Part shown: positions 35,683 to 44,021 of the stretch, one piece after another | How the letters are laid out: each line of letters begins with the position of its first letter | Position numbering within the stretch: the first letter of the stretch is position 1 | Origin: Achromobacter dolens | GTDB lineage: Bacteria > Pseudomonadota > Gammaproteobacteria > Burkholderiales > Burkholderiaceae_B | Direction: 5' to 3' | Assembly: GCF_902859745.1 (NCBI RefSeq) | Contig: NZ_CADIJW010000021.1 | Span: 1 to 64,000 of the forward strand | DNA: 64,000 nucleotides | Position numbers and translations under genes: made by a program | The notes under the pieces: model-generated | The model's database searches: none | What the model was told of the DNA's origin: nothing | Seen by the model: the letters and a program-made list of their open reading frames with translations, nothing else

Positions 35683-37707
35683 TTAGCCGAAGAAGAAATT
35701 ATCGCTGTCGAGATAGGGATAATTACTGCCGATCACGTCGGCCATCATGTATCCGTATCCGTTCGGCGTGGAAGGATCGGCGTAGTTCGTATATTCGATG
35801 AAGAAGTCCGCGATCCCATCGCCGGTTCTGTCTCCCTCCAGGCTTACGGTGGACGCCCGCCACCAACCGCTTTCGTCATCATGAGTGACGGGCCAATCCA
35901 GTCCGTGATGGTCCTCGGTCACATACCGGAGTTCTCCGGCATGCCCGGTGAACTTTCCTGTGCCGATAAACCGCATGGCCTGATGTCCCTCGGTATTCAG
36001 GTCGCCATCCAGGTTTGAAAAATCGAGCACGTCCGGCTCGATCCGCAGCCCCCCATATCCCCCAAGATAGGCCGGTTGGTAGTGCTTGAGGTTGAAATCG
36101 CGCGCTTCGCGAGCCGTGGTCAACCCATGGATGAACTTCGTCGTGATTTCCCCGGAGTCCGGATCGGCGAAATCACCATCGTTGAACACGATGCGATTGC
36201 CGCCGCCATGCACGACGAAGGTATCGTTGCCACCACGGCCGGTGAACGTCATTCCCCCAAGCACGTCGCCGACCAGGATATCGTCGTAATCGCTGCCAAT
36301 GACATAGTCGATATTGCGATATTCTCCCTGGCACCACTCGCCGCACGAACCGGATTTCAACTCCACAAATGCGTACCCGTACCCTCGAAGTTTACCCAGG
36401 GCGCTTTCATGGGTGAGGAAATGACTATTGACGTCATAGTCCTTGAGCCCAAAGGCGCTGGCCCGATCCGCAATCCACTTGTCCATGCGATCGTTGCCAC
36501 TCACAACGATGTCGACGCCCCACTCGTTCAAGGAAAAGTCCAGGACGTTGTATCCATCCGGATTGCCCACAACCTTGTTGGACCAGTCATAGTCACTTCC
36601 CGGCATGAACCAGTTGATTGCATTGCCGCCGACCATTTCACTCGGCGTGTCGTCACCGACGAACACATAGGATTTTCCGTCCTTGGCGATGAATGACTTC
36701 ACGCCGCCATCCGGCGCTAGGTCAGCATAAAGAACGACTTCAGGCGGCGGTCGCATGCTCGGGCCATCGGCCTGTGGCTCGGTATTCGCAGGGCCGCCAA
36801 CCGGCCGATCCCTACCGATTTCTGCCAAGATTTGGGGAAGGATGGCGGCCGCTTCCGGATAGTCCGCGGGATGTGTCGCAATTTCCCGCATCGCGAGGTA
36901 AATCTGGTAACCGGAGAATCTAGCACCGTCACTAGCGGCGGTGGCATCCGCAGCAGTCGGGCCACTCTCAACGTTCGAATGCGTAGCGTGGGGGTCGAGC
37001 CGGTCAGGCAATAGCGCCGTCGGCATGCTTCCCGTATGGGCTGGGATATGCGTTCCTTCAGTGACGAGTACGTCTTGGATAAATTTCGCTGCCTCCCCCT
37101 TGAGGTCGATGAGGTCAGGCAGGGATGAAGCGATAGCGACGATAGCCATGCCGGCTACAACCGCTGGTATGCCTCCGCCAACCATGAGCAAAGTCCCCAT
37201 TCCCGCTATCGCACCCGCTATTACAGCGCCGCCCCACACAGACGCCACCTCGGAGCCGATCGCAACCTTGGGAGGCGTACCCGAAGCAATATCCTTCTGG
37301 ATCACGCTCCAACTGAAAATTCCTTGCATGAATTTCTCATGCGTTTGCGCCATCACGTTCAAATACTTGAAGGCTTGCTTGTCCAGGCGGGTCTCCAACA
37401 AGTCGCGAACATATCCCAGGAATTTTCCTGTTTCCGGAATGAGCTTGTTGACCAACGGCTCCACCATCCCACGCGTCGTCTTCGGATCGTGGTAGTACCT
37501 AGATTCCTCGCTGTAGTGCGAAAAGTAATACGCTTCCTTTTGGTTGAGAATCTGCGCGATGTACCACGCGGGAACGATCCGTGGTGTCGAGAAGTAAGAC
37601 CAGCCGATGCCGTCCCACAGCCCAGACCCTATCCCACCGCCCCAACTCGGCGGCTCCGGCGGCCAAGTGCCATAAACGGTGACGGGGGCAAGCGTAGGCG
37701 TGGGCAT
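35683..37707 (-). CDS. RTX protein with serralysin-type C-terminal domain, candidate type I secretion substrate
   Basis: The 674-residue protein has no signal peptide. Residues about 155-197 form a long hydrophobic Gly/Ala-rich stretch (GGAVIAGAIAGMGTLLMVGGG) able to enter a membrane. Around 468-505 is a short calcium-binding repeat set (GSDYDDILVGD, GRGGNDTFVVHGG). Residues about 560-660 match the M10 serralysin C-terminal domain: VLDFSNLDGDLNTEGHQ, FTGHAGELRY and GDRTGDGIADFFIEY. The end is DSDNFFFG, an acidic plus hydrophobic type I secretion tail. No protease zinc motif exists. GC content is lower than in the neighbours. AGGAG lies seven bases before ATG 37707, and a has-type ECF promoter element lies further upstream. 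Confidence 0.75.
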   Translation of the reverse strand: MPTPTLAPVTVYGTWPPEPPSWGGGIGSGLWDGIGWSYFSTPRIVPAWYIAQILNQKEAYYFSHYSEESRYYHDPKTTRGMVEPLVNKLIPETGKFLGYVRDLLETRLDKQAFKYLNVMAQTHEKFMQGIFSWSVIQKDIASGTPPKVAIGSEVASVWGGAVIAGAIAGMGTLLMVGGGIPAVVAGMAIVAIASSLPDLIDLKGEAAKFIQDVLVTEGTHIPAHTGSMPTALLPDRLDPHATHSNVESGPTAADATAASDGARFSGYQIYLAMREIATHPADYPEAAAILPQILAEIGRDRPVGGPANTEPQADGPSMRPPPEVVLYADLAPDGGVKSFIAKDGKSYVFVGDDTPSEMVGGNAINWFMPGSDYDWSNKVVGNPDGYNVLDFSLNEWGVDIVVSGNDRMDKWIADRASAFGLKDYDVNSHFLTHESALGKLRGYGYAFVELKSGSCGEWCQGEYRNIDYVIGSDYDDILVGDVLGGMTFTGRGGNDTFVVHGGGNRIVFNDGDFADPDSGEITTKFIHGLTTAREARDFNLKHYQPAYLGGYGGLRIEPDVLDFSNLDGDLNTEGHQAMRFIGTGKFTGHAGELRYVTEDHHGLDWPVTHDDESGWWRASTVSLEGDRTGDGIADFFIEYTNYADPSTPNGYGYMMADVIGSNYPYLDSDNFFFG

Positions 37708-37775
37708 GATGCGGCTCCTGATCGCGGATCATCAATAGCCGCCCGCAGGCACGCAGGCGACCGTCTATAGACATA

Positions 37776-37808
37776 AACGGTTGAGCCGCGATTTACAGTA
37801 AAAAAAAG
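37776..37808 (-). promoter_or_regulatory. ECF-sigma promoter element upstream of the RTX gene
   Basis: On the minus strand: CTTTTTTTTACTG, four bases, TCG, nine bases, CGTT. The same blocks with the same spacing from ACTG onward occur before hasR and before the FecR gene. CGTT would be the -10 element, 16 bases after ACTG. A start site shortly after it would give a leader of about 60 bases before ATG 37707. Confidence 0.65.
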
Positions 37809-37895
37809 CCGCAATTCAGACCAGTTCTCCGGTACCGGCCCACGTCCCGCGATTCGGAGCATGCCGACGCCCTCGCGGGAACGGCGTCCAGCGCC

Positions 37896-38855
37896 CTACT
37901 CCACCCAAGGCGTATTCGCCCAGATCTGCCGCAGCCGCCCATCATCCTGCTTCAGGCGTTCCTGCCACTGCGGCCCATCCAGGTAATCCATCTCGGTGAA
38001 CTGCTGCTTCATCTGCGCCTGGAATTCCGGATTGGCGGCGACCTTGCCCAAGGCCTGGCGCAGCTTCTCGGCGACATCCGCCGGCAAGCCCTTGGGCGCG
38101 ACAATGCCGCGCTCGGAGGCGAACACCAGGTTCACGCCCAGCTCCTTGAAGGTCGGCACGTCCGGCCCCAGCGGCGAACGCGTCGCGCTGGCCTGTGCCA
38201 GCACGCGCATATTCTTGCCGTGATAGGGCATGACTTCTCCCAGGTTCAGGCCGCCGATCACGGTATGCCCACCCAGCACCGAGCTGCGCAACGGCCCCGC
38301 GCCGTTGTACGGTACGTGGTTGAGCTTGGTGCCGGTCAGGTTCTGGAACAGCACGAGCGCCAGGTGATCATCGGTGCCCACGCCGGTCGAGCCATAACTG
38401 ATCGAACCCGGCTTCTCGCGCGCCGCCTTGATCAAGGCATCCAGCGTCTGGTACGGACTGTCGGCGGCGACGCTGAAGGCGCTTGGGTCGCGCACCAGGT
38501 TGGCCAGGTAGGTGAAGTCGGCGGTGGTGAAGCCGGCCTTGCGTTCGATCGGCAGCGACACCAGCCCGGGCATGTTGGTCATCGCCAGCGTATAGCCGTC
38601 GGGCTTGGCGCGCGCCACGTACGACAGCGCGATGGCGCTGGACGCGCCCGGCTTGTTCTGCACGACGATGGTGGTGCCCAGCTCCTTTTCCAGGAACACC
38701 GCCAGCGAACGTGCCGTCAGGTCGGTGCCGCCGCCGGGCGCGAAGCCCACCACCAGTTCGATGGGATGGTCGGGCCAGGCCCAGGCCGGCCACGCGGCGC
38801 ACAGCGCGGCCACGGACAGCGCGGCGCGAGCGGCCGCCTTGCGTGTAAAGAACAT
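37896..38855 (-). CDS. Bug-family (TctC) solute-binding protein
   Basis: The 319-residue protein has a Sec signal peptide (hydrophobic AALSVAALCAAWPAWA, cleavage after AWA). The mature start is WPDHPIELVVGFAPGGGTDLTARSLA, the Bug signature. Further blocks are GSISYGSTGVGTDDHLAL and LNHVPYNGAGPLRSSVLGG. CAGGAGACAACC precedes ATG 38855. It is the last gene of a minus-strand unit with the epimerase and aldehyde dehydrogenase, and probably imports their substrate. There are no TctA/TctB membrane genes nearby, as is common for Bug proteins. Confidence 0.87.
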   Translation of the reverse strand: MFFTRKAAARAALSVAALCAAWPAWAWPDHPIELVVGFAPGGGTDLTARSLAVFLEKELGTTIVVQNKPGASSAIALSYVARAKPDGYTLAMTNMPGLVSLPIERKAGFTTADFTYLANLVRDPSAFSVAADSPYQTLDALIKAAREKPGSISYGSTGVGTDDHLALVLFQNLTGTKLNHVPYNGAGPLRSSVLGGHTVIGGLNLGEVMPYHGKNMRVLAQASATRSPLGPDVPTFKELGVNLVFASERGIVAPKGLPADVAEKLRQALGKVAANPEFQAQMKQQFTEMDYLDGPQWQERLKQDDGRLRQIWANTPWVE

Positions 38856-38962
38856 GGTTGTCTCCTGTGTGGGTACTGCTGTTGTTATGCGTTGTGATGA
38901 GCCGGACAGGCCGGCCAGTCACGCGGGACGGCTGCGACGGCCGCCCCGGGTCAAACTGTTCC

Positions 38963-40003
38963 CTAACCGACCTTGCCCCTTTCCTGCGCCTCGCGCCACG
39001 CCAGCAGGCGCCTCACGCCTTCGGCCATGCCCACTTGCGGCTGCCAGCCGATCTGTTGTCCCGCCAGGTCGTGCGGGATATGGAAGGCGCCGCCCGAGGT
39101 CAGGCGCACTGTGCCCGGAGGGTCCGGCCGGATCTCCGGTTCCAGGTCGCTCTTGCAGTAGTCGAGCACCAGCCGCACCAGCTCGCCGGTGGTGATGGGC
39201 GCCGGGCCGGACACGTTCACCGCGACATCGGTCGCGTCGCTCTGGAACGCGGCGACGTTGGCGCGCGCCACGTCCGAGACGTGCACGAAGTGCTTGGTGT
39301 CGCTGCCGTCGCCAGGCAGCAGGGGACGCTCGCCCTGGCGCACGCGGTCATAGGTCTCCATGATGTACAGCGAATTCGCGGCGCGGTAGTGCTGGCGCTC
39401 GCCATACACGGTGGAATAGCGCAACACCACATAGTCCAGCCCGCACTTCTGGAAGTACTGGCGGCAAAGCTGTTCGCCCATGATCTTGGAGGCGCCGTAC
39501 AGGATCGCCGCCGGCGGCGCGCCGACGGAATGGAACGGGCCGTTCTCGACCAGCGCGCCCGCGATGCCGCTGCCGTAGCCATAGACCGCGTTGGACGAGG
39601 CGAACACGAACTTCTTCACCTTGTTGGCGCGGCACGCTTCAAGCATGTTCTGCGCCCCGCGGATGTTCACGTCCACCGCCTGCCACGGCGTCTGCGCGAA
39701 GCCCAGCGTCATGTAGGCAGCCAGGTGCAGCACGCCGTCCACGCCTTCGGTCGCGGCCAGCAGGTCGGGCAGGCGCATCAGGTCGCCGCGCACCACTTTC
39801 ACGCGCGGATTGCCTTGCAGGTGGGCGATGGCCTCGGGCGTGCCAAAGGCGAAGTTGTCCAGCAGGATCACTTCGCGCACGCCGGCGGCCAGCAGCGCGT
39901 CGGCGGTGTGCGAGCCCACCAGGCTGGCGGCGCCGGCGATCAGGATGCGGGCATCGGCCAGCGGCAGCGCCGCGCTTTTCTTGTCGGTCGTCATGTGATT
40001 CAC
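38963..40003 (-). CDS. NAD-dependent epimerase/dehydratase (extended SDR)
   Basis: The protein has 346 residues from GTG 40003, which overlaps the aldehyde dehydrogenase stop (GTGA); ATG 39994 is an equally good start giving 343. The nucleotide fold is variant: GAASLVGSHTADAL instead of TGxxGxxG. LLDNFAFGTPEAIAHL follows, then the catalytic ASSNAVYGYGSG and YGASKIMGEQL with the Tyr and Lys. Late sequence GDGSDTKHFVHVSDVARAN is typical of UDP-sugar epimerase relatives. In this context it may instead act on a small hydroxy or keto substrate made from the imported compound. Confidence 0.82.
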   Translation of the reverse strand: MNHMTTDKKSAALPLADARILIAGAASLVGSHTADALLAAGVREVILLDNFAFGTPEAIAHLQGNPRVKVVRGDLMRLPDLLAATEGVDGVLHLAAYMTLGFAQTPWQAVDVNIRGAQNMLEACRANKVKKFVFASSNAVYGYGSGIAGALVENGPFHSVGAPPAAILYGASKIMGEQLCRQYFQKCGLDYVVLRYSTVYGERQHYRAANSLYIMETYDRVRQGERPLLPGDGSDTKHFVHVSDVARANVAAFQSDATDVAVNVSGPAPITTGELVRLVLDYCKSDLEPEIRPDPPGTVRLTSGGAFHIPHDLAGQQIGWQPQVGMAEGVRRLLAWREAQERGKVG

Positions 40004-41475
40004 AGTCCCATCGGTTGATTGTGCATGCCCCAGTACAGGCTCTTGACCTGACTGTAGAGTCGCAGGCCATGCAGGCCCTTCTCGCGGCCGATGCCGCTGG
40101 CCTTGAAGCCGCCGAACGGCGTGGCGATATGCGATTGCTTATAGGTGTTGATCCAGACCGAGCCCGCATCGATCTCGCGCGCCACGCGCCAGGCGCGGGC
40201 ATAGTCGCCGGTCCACATGCCGGCGGCCAGGCCGAAGGGCGTGTCGTTGGCCTGCCGGATCACATCGTCCTCGTCGTCGAACGGCAACGCCACCAGCACC
40301 GGCCCGAAGATCTCTTCCTGGCAGACGCGCGCGCCATTGCCAAGGCCGTCGATCACCGTGGGCAGGTAGAACCAGCCGTTGGCCAGCTCGGCGCGATCCG
40401 GCGCGGCGCCGCCGACCAGCACGCGGCCGCCTTCGGCGCGGCCGATGTCGACATAGCCGGCCACCTTGTCGCGATGCGCGCGCGACACCAGCGGCCCCAT
40501 CTGCGTGGCCGGGTCATCGGGCAGGCCCACGCGCACCTGACGCGTGCGTTGCACCAGCGCTTCCATGAAGCGGCCATAGATGGACTTCTGCACGAACAGG
40601 CGCGAACCGGCCACGCAGCTTTGCCCGGCCGAACCGAAGATGCCCGACACCACGCCGGCCACGGCGCGGTCCAGGTCGGCGTCGTCGAACACGATGTGCG
40701 GCGACTTGCCGCCCAGCTCCAGGCCCACGGGAATCAGGCGCTGGCCGGCAATGCCGCCGATGGCGCGGCCCGTTTCGGTGCCGCCGGTGAACGACACCAT
40801 GCGCACGCCGGGATGCTTGACCAGCGCGGCGCCGACGTCCTCGCCGTGGCCCGGCAGCACCGTCAGCAGCCCTTCCGGCAGGCCGGCCTCGGCACAGATG
40901 CGCGCCAGTTCCAGCGCCAGTTGCGGCGTCTCCTCGGACGGCTTGAGCAGCACCGCGTTGCCGGCCGCCAGCGCTGGCGCGGCCTTCTGCGCCTCGTTCA
41001 TGATGGGCGAGTTCCACGGCGTGATGGCCGCGATCACGCCGAACGGCTCGGCCAGCGCCATCGAAAAATACTCGCCGCGCGGCGAGGTCATCTCGTTCTG
41101 CCAGGTCTCGCACACCGCGGCGTAATAGCGGAAATGCCCGGCCGCGCTGTCGACCATGTTCAGGCATTCCTTCCACGGCTTGCCGCTGTCGATCATCTGC
41201 AGCCGCGCCAGCGGCTCGCGTTCGGCGGCCAGGCGCCGGCCGATCTCGTACAGCGTGGCGGCGCGCTGGTCGGGGCGCAGCTTGCGCCACGGCTGGCGCT
41301 GGAACGCGTCCCAGGCGATGGCGACGGCGGCATCCACGTCGCGCGGCAAGGCGCGCGTGACAATGCCGGCAACGCTGCCGTCGGCGGGATTGATGGAGGT
41401 GATGACGGCGTCGCCGTCCTGGCCGTGGCGCCATTCGGCGCCCAACCGGAAGGGCTTTGGGCTCGATGCTTGCAT
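40000..41475 (-). CDS. Aldehyde dehydrogenase (NAD(P)+), betaine-aldehyde/vanillin type
   Basis: The protein has 491 residues from ATG 41475 (MQASSPKPFRLGAEW); a longer start at 41514 would sit in the regulatory gap. ALDH blocks are ITPWNSPIMNEAQKAAPALAAGNAVLLKPSEETP, SFTGGTETGRAI, the general base in VGLELGGKSPHIVFDDADLD, the catalytic Cys in GSAGQSCVAGSRL and EEIFGPVLVALPFDDEDD. It oxidises an aldehyde to the acid. It is the first gene of the ALDH-epimerase-Bug unit and is divergent from the LysR gene at 41567. Confidence 0.88.
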   Translation of the reverse strand: MQASSPKPFRLGAEWRHGQDGDAVITSINPADGSVAGIVTRALPRDVDAAVAIAWDAFQRQPWRKLRPDQRAATLYEIGRRLAAEREPLARLQMIDSGKPWKECLNMVDSAAGHFRYYAAVCETWQNEMTSPRGEYFSMALAEPFGVIAAITPWNSPIMNEAQKAAPALAAGNAVLLKPSEETPQLALELARICAEAGLPEGLLTVLPGHGEDVGAALVKHPGVRMVSFTGGTETGRAIGGIAGQRLIPVGLELGGKSPHIVFDDADLDRAVAGVVSGIFGSAGQSCVAGSRLFVQKSIYGRFMEALVQRTRQVRVGLPDDPATQMGPLVSRAHRDKVAGYVDIGRAEGGRVLVGGAAPDRAELANGWFYLPTVIDGLGNGARVCQEEIFGPVLVALPFDDEDDVIRQANDTPFGLAAGMWTGDYARAWRVAREIDAGSVWINTYKQSHIATPFGGFKASGIGREKGLHGLRLYSQVKSLYWGMHNQPMGL

Positions 41476-41566
41476 AAGGTCGGGGCAATCCAGAGGTCTC
41501 GGTAGACGCATCATCGGCCGGCCGACTATTAGGCACAATTCGATATTTTTCTTATATTCTTAGCCT

Positions 41567-42508
41567 ATGGCTATGAATATCAAGTACCGATCGCTCAAGG
41601 CCTTCCTGCTGGCGGTCGACACCGGCTCGTTCACCCACGCCGCCAACCAACTGGGCGTGACGCAGCCCTCGTTCACCGCGCTGATCCAGGACCTGGAGGA
41701 CGTGCTGGGCCTGCGCCTGTTCGAACGCACCACCCGCAGCATCAGCCTGACCTCGGCGGGGCAGGACTTCCACGCCCGCGCGCAGCGGCCCATTGCCGAC
41801 CTGGAGGAAGCCTATCGCAGCCTGGCCGACCTGGCGGCGGTGCGGCGCGGCAACGTCACCCTGGGCGCCCTGCCCTCGACCGCGCTGGCGCTGCTGCCCG
41901 TGGCGGTCGGCGCGTTGCGCCAACTGCATCCGGCGCTGAAGGTGCGCGTGGTCGAGGCGCACAACGACGAACTGGTGGCCATGCTGCGCACCAACCAGAT
42001 CGAGTTCGCCGTCGGCGCGCTGGCCGAGCCGGCGCCGGACCTGTCGTTCGCGCCGCTGGCCGAAGATTGCTTCTGCGCCATCTACCCGGCCGGCCATGCC
42101 CTGGAGAAAAAGCGCGGCCCGCTGCACTGGCGCGACGTGCTGCGCTATGACCTGATCCTGCTGTCGCAAGGCTCGAACGCGCGCCAGCAGTTCGACCGCG
42201 CGGTGCGCGAGGAAACCGGCGCGCCCGCCACCGCGCTGCGCTATGACGTGACCAACATGGGCACCGCCGCCGGCATGGTGCGCCAGGGCCTGGGCGTGAG
42301 CGTGCTGCCGCGCCTGGCGCTGCCGGAATTGAACCTGTCGGGACTGCGCGCGGCGGCGCTGTGCGATGCCTCGGCGCGCCGCGCCATCGGCCTGCTGCAC
42401 CGGCGCGACCGCTCGCTCTCGCCGGCCGCGCAGGCGCTGGCGGCGCAGTTGGAAACGGCCATGGACCAGATCGCGAGGCGGCTGTTGCCGTTGCCGCCCC
42501 TGAAGTGA
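41567..42508 (+). CDS. LysR-family transcriptional regulator
   Basis: The 313-residue protein has a helix-turn-helix SFTHAANQLGVTQPSFTALIQDLEDVLG near the N-terminus, the ISLTSAGQDF linker, then an effector domain opening GNVTLGALPSTALALLPVAV, as in CbbR/CynR-like proteins. It is divergent from the aldehyde dehydrogenase unit with an AT-rich 91-base gap and is the likely activator. A perfect inverted repeat TAGCC-TAT-GGCTA at 41561-41573 overlaps its start codon. ATG 41567 and ATG 41573 are both possible starts. Confidence 0.86.
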   Translation: MAMNIKYRSLKAFLLAVDTGSFTHAANQLGVTQPSFTALIQDLEDVLGLRLFERTTRSISLTSAGQDFHARAQRPIADLEEAYRSLADLAAVRRGNVTLGALPSTALALLPVAVGALRQLHPALKVRVVEAHNDELVAMLRTNQIEFAVGALAEPAPDLSFAPLAEDCFCAIYPAGHALEKKRGPLHWRDVLRYDLILLSQGSNARQQFDRAVREETGAPATALRYDVTNMGTAAGMVRQGLGVSVLPRLALPELNLSGLRAAALCDASARRAIGLLHRRDRSLSPAAQALAAQLETAMDQIARRLLPLPPLK

Positions 42509-42662
42509 GCCGGCCGCTCGCGCCTGTCAGCCAGCGCAAGCGGCCAGGAAGGCGGGCACGGCGAATGACGAACCGCGCCACGCCAAGCCGCCGCGGCCTG
42601 CCACGCGCTCGTTGCGCGGTCGCGGGGGCCTTCTCGGCCGCGGCTTCCGTGCAAACGCGGAT

Positions 42663-44021
42663 TCAGCCCGCCGCGAACAGCGCGCCGATGCGCGCCACGT
42701 CTTCATCGTCCAGCACCCCCGCCTGCCAGCGCAGCGTCAGCCACGCCAACAGGTTGTCGTAGCGCGCGCGGTCCAGTTCGCGCAGCGCCTCGAAACGCTG
42801 GCGCTCCGCGTCCAGCACGTCCAGGTTGGTGCGCTCGCCGCCCAGCACGCTGCGCCGCGTGGCCTGCACGCGCAATGCGGCGGCCTCGGCGGCCTGCCGG
42901 TAGGCCGCGATGCGTTCCCGGCTGCTGGCAAAGGTATGGAACTGCCGCGCCAGGTCATCCAGCAACGCCCACGTGGCGGCATCGAGCTTGTGCTGCGCTT
43001 CTTCCTGCTCGGCCAGCGCCTGACCGCTGGCCGCCGACGTGCGCCCCCCGGAATACAGCGGAATGCTGACCTCGATACCCACCGAACCGGTGTCATAGCG
43101 CTGCCCGATCTGGTTCTCGCCATTGGAATGCGTCAACTGCTTGCGGGCCACCAGCCTCGCCGTCGGCAGATGTCCCGCGCGGGCGGCCTCGTAGCGCTGG
43201 CGGCTGGCTTCCAGCAAGTGCCGCTGCGCCAGCAATTCGGGGTTGCTTGCCAGCGCCAGCTCGCGCCACGCCGGCAGGTCACGCCCCTCCACGGCCAGCC
43301 CGGCCAGCGCGGCCGCCCGCAAGGGCGCCAGCGGCTGCTCGGCCAGCGCCGGGCCGACGATCGCGCCCAGCGCATTGCGCGCATCGCGCAACTTGTCTTG
43401 CGCCTCGATCTCCTGCGCCTGCACCACTCGGGCGCGCGCCTCGATCTCCAACTGATCCGTGCGCGTGCCCTGGCCCGCCGCCACGAAGCGTTCGCTGCGG
43501 CGCGCGTCCTCCTGCAACGAACGGCCCTGGGACTGCGTCAATGCCAAGGCTTGCTGCGCGTAGAGCACGGCGGTATACGCCTGCAGCACGCGCACCGCCA
43601 GCGCCTGGCGGGCGCGCTGCAACGTCAATCCCGCCGCCTCGGCGCGCTCGCGCCCGGCCCGGTACTGCGCAAAGGCCGCCGCGTCGAACAACGGCTGGCT
43701 CAACGTGAAGCCCGAGGCGGAGCTGGCGTAGCGCGACCGTTGCTCCAATGTTCCAAACCGGGTCTGCTGGCGCGACGACGTAACGTTGCGGGCGCCGCTG
43801 TAGTGGTAGCTCAGGTTCGGCAGCAAGCCGCCGCGCCCCAGCGCCTCTTCCTGCGCATCGGCCCGCTCGCGGGCTCGCGCGGCCTGCCAGGTGGGATCGG
43901 ACGCCAACGCCATCGTGTACGCCTGCTGAAAATCCAGCGCCTGCGCCGCCCCCATCGCGGGCAGCAACAGCGCCCCCATCAACATCCACGCCGCCGCGCG
44001 CGCGCCCCGCCAGCGATTCAT
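42663..44021 (-). CDS. hasF: TolC-type outer membrane factor of the Has exporter (HasF-like)
   Basis: The protein has 452 residues from ATG 44021, which overlaps the hasE stop (ATGA). A signal peptide ends near GAAQA-LDFQ. The mature protein has two tandem outer-membrane-efflux repeats with coiled-coil helices, starting LDFQQAYTMALASDPTWQAARAR, as in PrtF/AprF/TolC. It forms the outer membrane channel of the type I system. In Serratia this part is the unlinked TolC/HasF; here it is encoded in the cluster, as in the apr operon of Pseudomonas. Confidence 0.88.
   Translation of the reverse strand: MNRWRGARAAAWMLMGALLLPAMGAAQALDFQQAYTMALASDPTWQAARARERADAQEEALGRGGLLPNLSYHYSGARNVTSSRQQTRFGTLEQRSRYASSASGFTLSQPLFDAAAFAQYRAGRERAEAAGLTLQRARQALAVRVLQAYTAVLYAQQALALTQSQGRSLQEDARRSERFVAAGQGTRTDQLEIEARARVVQAQEIEAQDKLRDARNALGAIVGPALAEQPLAPLRAAALAGLAVEGRDLPAWRELALASNPELLAQRHLLEASRQRYEAARAGHLPTARLVARKQLTHSNGENQIGQRYDTGSVGIEVSIPLYSGGRTSAASGQALAEQEEAQHKLDAATWALLDDLARQFHTFASSRERIAAYRQAAEAAALRVQATRRSVLGGERTNLDVLDAERQRFEALRELDRARYDNLLAWLTLRWQAGVLDDEDVARIGALFAAG

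Noticed and set aside
35683-37707. RTX protein as a serralysin protease
   Set aside because: Only the C-terminal secretion domain matches; no HEXXHxxGxxH zinc motif is present in the N-terminal 460 residues.
40015-41505. Long frame antisense to the aldehyde dehydrogenase
   Set aside because: Composition is His/Arg/Gly/Ala-rich without motifs; the minus strand carries the full ALDH signature.
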